A stretch of 64,000 bases of DNA from Polyodon spathula (Eukaryota > Chordata > Actinopteri > Acipenseriformes > Polyodontidae). The position numbers and the translations under genes are program-made. Shown here one piece after another: positions 60,011 to 64,000 of this stretch (within the stretch, counting starts at the first letter, position 1; each line of letters starts with the position of its first letter). The notes beneath the pieces were generated by a model, which made no database searches, was not told the origin of the DNA, and saw only the letters and a program-made list of their open reading frames with translations. The DNA lies in assembly GCF_017654505.1 (NCBI RefSeq), contig NC_054538.1, positions 48,275,489 through 48,339,488 of the forward strand, written 5' to 3'.

Positions 60011-61139
60011 TGCCAAAGTTTTGTGTGCCTTTCTCATAATGGTTGTGGGTTAGCTTTGGATTTGTACTGTATACACAGCAAATATAAATATGTCTTTCAA
60101 TAGATAAGGGACTGGGGGTTTATTGCTTGACCTCAGTGAAGGCCTTAAAACAGTATAAATAAACAACCTGTTTCCATTGCAACCTCTGTACATAGTGAAG
60201 GGTTCTGTTTTTTGGCGATTCTATCTACCATTTAGCAAATCTCACAGACACTAAAATGCTGCTTTCTAGTATGCCAATCCTTGTTTGCAATATAATCCAC
60301 CAGTTTAGGTATCAAAAACTCATGGCCATGAGGGTGGTCACCATAGGAGAATATTTAAGGTCATGAAACACTTTTGAAGCAACTAGTGACATCCAAGCCA
60401 TTTTCACCACTTTATTTTTTAACCATCCTTGAAAATGTCCCTTTACAGCTTGGAAAGCTTCAAACGTAAGGCTGTAAGACCTTTTTTGGCACTGTGCCCC
60501 ACACTGAAAACACTGCTCAATGAGTAGCAGTCACTGAACTTGGGAACTGCTCCAATTCAACCTCTCCCAGCAGGTGTTTCTTTTGAAGGGAAGGGAGACT
60601 TTAGTCACACCATTTTAATCTGTGTGTCTATTTAAAACTAGTTTTTGTTTTTTTGGTTTTTTTTAACCATCTTTTGTAATGGTACTGACTTAGCTTGCTT
60701 TAAACTAGTCTAGTCACTACTTTTTTTTTAAATTTAACACAAACAAAGTGCCAGGCTACTTTGGCACGCTTTGTGAGTGAATTTGGAAATTTCATCCTTT
60801 GGAGTAAAAACACAGAATATTCATTGCATTATTATTAAAAGAACACAATCTGCCCAGGTGTGTTTGGATAAGTGAGTGAGTGTCTAGTATATTAAGTATA
60901 TTATATTAAGAATGACTGGAATATTAATGCAATGAATATTAATATTAGTTGGAGGCTATGGAGCTGGGTACGTGCTTGTCTAGCTTGCAATATTGATGGT
61001 ACCTCTGCCAAAGTCCAGGGATGGGCAAGTATTTACAAAATACATCAGTTAAACTAGAAATAGCATTTTTATTTTAAATATAATTTTTAGAGACTATTTC
61101 AAATAATTTTTTGAATGGACAACTTTTGTAAATATACAA
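60011..61139. other. Unassigned AT-rich DNA
   Basis: No gene or repeat end recognised. Confidence 0.4.
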
Positions 61140-61576
61140 TGCAAACCGGGCTTCACTCTCTGCGGTTCGTTTGCCCCTTTAAATGCAGACCCAGACACAC
61201 AGACTTAAAGTTTAAGAGTGCTGACGTGCTGTTTTCTAATAAACAAACAAAAACTAAAATAAACACCTAGCTCGTTTCGAGCACTAACTAAACCTTAACA
61301 GCAACTAAATCACCGGTTTGCCAGCTGCAAAACACAGTTTTACAAAACAAAAAGGACACAGTTATCCTTTTTTACTACGACTGAATACCTCTTCAATTGG
61401 GCTCCTTCACACAGCAGCAGCCCTGAAGGGAGTGGCTGCTTTCTTTATATACATACCCTGTATCTGGCTCTAATTTACAATGGTAGCCAGGTGCAGGTAA
61501 TAACTAACAATGAAATAATAATTAAACAAATATGTTTACTGCTGGGAGGATATTAACCCCCCCTCCCTGCCTTGTT

Positions 61577-61579
<3 letters not shown>
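61140..61579 (-). repeat. LTR-like repeat, minus orientation
   Basis: Read from 61579 it begins TGTAACAAGGCAGGGAGG, with a near-palindrome like that at 29616. It has a TATA-like gtatgtatataaag near 61450. It ends around 61140, where the limit is unclear. A TA array abuts its start. Confidence 0.5.

Positions 61580-61638
<59 letters not shown>
61580..61638. repeat. (TA)n array
   Basis: About 58 bp of TA next to the LTR-like repeat. Confidence 0.9.
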
Positions 61639-61642
<4 letters not shown>

Positions 61643-62569
61643 TTTTATACCAATTTGACGAATACAGATTTAACATGGCAATAATTCTATGAATATGGGT
61701 TTAGATAGCAAATGTAGATCATAAAGTAAATAATGCAGTGGATTACAATTGACATAATTGATAATTACTTTGTGAAAATATAACGATATAAAACTAGCTG
61801 TAGCGAACACATTCATATGGAATTCAAGGCCCTTTGGAGCTTGTGCAAATTTCTAGAGCTTTCATAAAACATGCTCAAAATGAAGGTTGCATTTCAAATT
61901 CAAACCTGAAGCTCTATAAACTGAGAAATAATAATAAAATAAAAATGTCCAGTACATAGTCAGGCACGTCTGTCACGAACACAACATTTATCATTTTTTT
62001 CTTATCTCGTGACACATGGGTATGGGTGGGGGAACCCCACTTTTGGTCTCTAAAATATTGTAAAATAAACGGACTTCCTGCAATTTTAATAAATAAAGAC
62101 GTTCACTCACAAAAAATTGTCGGAGTGGATTTTATTCTATAACACTTTGTTTCTAAGAGAAGTGGCCATTAAATTTCCAGACTTAACTGCGCACCATGTT
62201 TGTGGCTCCCTGAGTTTCAGTTTACCTATTTGACAAAACCACACTGATTTAATTATACTACACATACAAACTGCTTTAAAATAGATGTAATACCCTTTAA
62301 TCTTTCTGAATCCCTGTTTTCACTGACAGTTGATATAGTAAAAAAATATAGTAAAAAAATATAGTAAAAAAACAAAAACAAATTCAAACTCTCAAAAACT
62401 ACATAATTGGTTAGTGCTATGAATCTGGAAGACATAGCTCTTTGAATTATTATCCTAACAGGTGCGGTTTGGAAGATATGTAGGTTGGATTAAGTGACGC
62501 ACATTCAGGTTTGTCAAAGTTTAACTCATTATCTACTCCCTGAGACAATGGCAACAGCAAGTGTGACTG
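61639..62569. other. Unassigned AT-rich DNA
   Basis: Only a short triplet-like repeat of atagtaaaaaa units at 62335-62371 stands out. Confidence 0.4.
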
Positions 62570-62972
62570 CATTGATAGAGTGGCTGTCTCGCTGCCACAC
62601 CCTCCTGACAGTCTTGGCAGAGTGACAGATATGTTTTTAAGGGCAAGCTATATCAAAAAAAAAAAAAAAAGAAAGATCTTTCAATTTAAAATCACAATCT
62701 AGCTTGGAATTAATTTTTCTATTGAACAAAAGTATATTTAGTGACAATTTTTTTTTTTTTTTTTAATTCAGAAAGCTAAAGTAAGTGGAATGCAAAACTT
62801 AAATCCAAGATGGCCACCGGACAGGAAATATAGTAAAATCTGGTGTGTAAAAAAGCATTTTTACACATTTAAAACTTTTTTTTTTGTGTATTTTAGATGT
62901 GTTTAAGTAAAAACTATTGATAACCTATCTTGGATTTTGTTTGTTGAAATCTAGAAATACATTTGACTGCCT
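62570..62972 (+). repeat. Unnamed direct-repeat family, copy 2
   Basis: Counterpart of 50085-50484, same orientation, with longer A and T runs. Ends just before the Tc1-like element at 63011. Confidence 0.7.
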
Positions 62973-63010
62973 GTGATGGGGTAACCACCCCTTTGATTTT
63001 ATATATATAT

Positions 63011-64000
63011 ACAGCTCCGGAAAAAATTAAGAGACCACTACAAATTTTTCTTAAATCAGCATCTCTACATGTATGGCAGCCATTCCATTCCAGTGTCTGT
63101 TGAATTCCAACACGGGCACACCTCATTCTACTGAATGAGTTACTGATTAGGGGATCACCTGAACCAAATCTTATTTAACGAGGAAAAGTATAAAAACCAC
63201 TCCTGTGGTCATCACTATCCTCTTGCAATAGGACCAGCTGGATGGCAAAACAGTGCTAGTAGGACCTCAAAAGTAATTGGAATAAAAAAAATAACTATTG
63301 ACCATGCCCAAAGAGTTGAAAAGGAAAGTTTTGAGTGAGGAAAAGAAGGGTTCAATTCTGGCTTTACTGGCAGAGGGATACAGTGAGTGTCGGGTTGCTT
63401 CCATCTTTAAAATTTCAAAGACGGCGGTTCATAAGAACAAGGTCAAGCAGCACACACTGGGGACAACAAAGCTACAGACCGGCAGAGGGCGAAAATGACT
63501 TTGCACTGACCGGGGATGACCGCCAACTCATTCAAATGTCACTCAGCAACCATAGGATGACATCAAGTGACCTACAAAAAGAATGGCAAACGGCAACTGG
63601 GGTGAAGTGCACGGCGAGGACGGTTCCAAACAAGCTCCTAGGGGCAGGGTTGAGGTCGTGCAAAGCTAGAAAAAAGCCCTTCATCAATGAGAAGCAAAGA
63701 AGAGCCAGGCTGAGGTTTGCAAAAAAAACCATAAGGATTGGACCGTAGAGGACTGGAGTAAGGTCATCTTCTCTGATGAGTCCAATTTTCAGCTTTGCCC
63801 AACACCTGGTCGTCTAATGGTTAGACGGAGACCTGGAGAGGCCTACAAGCCACAATGTCTCGCACCCACTGTGAAATGTGGTGGAGGATTGGTGATGATC
63901 TGGGGGTGTTTCAGCAAGGCTGGAATCGGGCAGATTTGTCTTTGTGAAGGACGCATGAATCAAGCCAAGTACAAGGTTGTCCTGGAAGAAAACTTGCTTC
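63011..64000 (+). mobile_element. Tc1/mariner-like element (Tc1-D), cut by window end
   Basis: The terminus acagctccggaaaaaattaa follows a short TA run. Transposase sequence starts about 290 bp in. The right end lies outside the window. The family differs from Tc1-A, B and C in both terminus and protein. Confidence 0.8.
63304..64000 (+). pseudogene. Tc1-D transposase, partial and frameshifted
   Basis: From ATG 63304: LSEEKKGSILALLAEGYSEC and VASIFKISKTAVHKNK form the first helix-turn-helix. After a shift near 63490: NHRMTSSDLQKEWQTATGVK and ARTVPNKLLGAGLRS, the second. After another shift near 63740: DWSKVIFSDESNFQLCP with the first catalytic Asp, then GGGLVMIWGCFSKAGIG. At least two frameshifts make it inactive. 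Confidence 0.78.

Overview
The window looks like nuclear DNA of a non-teleost-type ray-finned fish; a sturgeon, paddlefish or similar lineage is my guess from the repeat flavour, not proven. It is AT-rich, full of dinucleotide arrays and transposable-element debris, and has no operon-like packing, no prokaryotic signals and no recognisable rRNA or tRNA genes. I can support only one host gene: a three-exon, minus-strand type 2 cystatin at 54322-56951. It has canonical phase-0 splice junctions, a TATA box and a polyadenylation signal. Everything else that codes is transposon-derived.

Layout. 1-2709: DIRS-like tyrosine-recombinase retrotransposon (copy A, plus strand) ending in inverted repeats. 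3390-7325: decayed CR1-clade LINE (plus). 7326-12929: Ty3/Gypsy-like element with no 5' LTR but a 3' LTR. 13489-14289: candidate TIR element. 14560-18131: three Tc1/mariner elements side by side, the middle one (15621-17205) nearly intact with ~215-bp TIRs. 18757-21320: second DIRS copy (B, minus), split by a 613-bp solo LTR with a 5-bp target duplication. It is joined upstream to a Gypsy-type protease fragment and a repeat of a three-copy family. 22047-26300: near full-length CR1 LINE (minus), with an intact esterase-type ORF1 and an ORF2 broken by one frameshift.

26969-36380: solo-LTR-like repeats, a hAT-like TIR pair enclosing a third DIRS fragment, a Myb/SANT-like pseudogene, and a fourth DIRS copy (gag to RNase H, minus, RT deleted). 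37060-38560: decayed hAT transposase (minus). 41140-48606: second Gypsy element with both LTRs, 4-bp target-site duplication and degraded pol, interrupted between RNase H and integrase by a ~2.1-kb element with ~100-bp inverted repeats. 48610-63000: quieter DNA holding the cystatin gene, two more copies of the three-copy repeat, a previously unnamed direct-repeat pair, a candidate MITE, a Tc1 end and another LTR. 63011-64000: start of a further Tc1-like element that runs off the window.

The genes do not form a pathway. The story is one of nested insertions: retrotransposons inside DIRS and Gypsy elements, DNA transposons inside retrotransposons, and repeated association of insertion ends with TA arrays. 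I found no convincing undescribed molecular system. The most useful novelties are the unannotated cystatin gene, the TIR element nested in Gypsy pol, the duplicated 5' UTR units of the CR1 LINE, the perfect 29-bp hairpin in Gypsy, and the unnamed repeat families.
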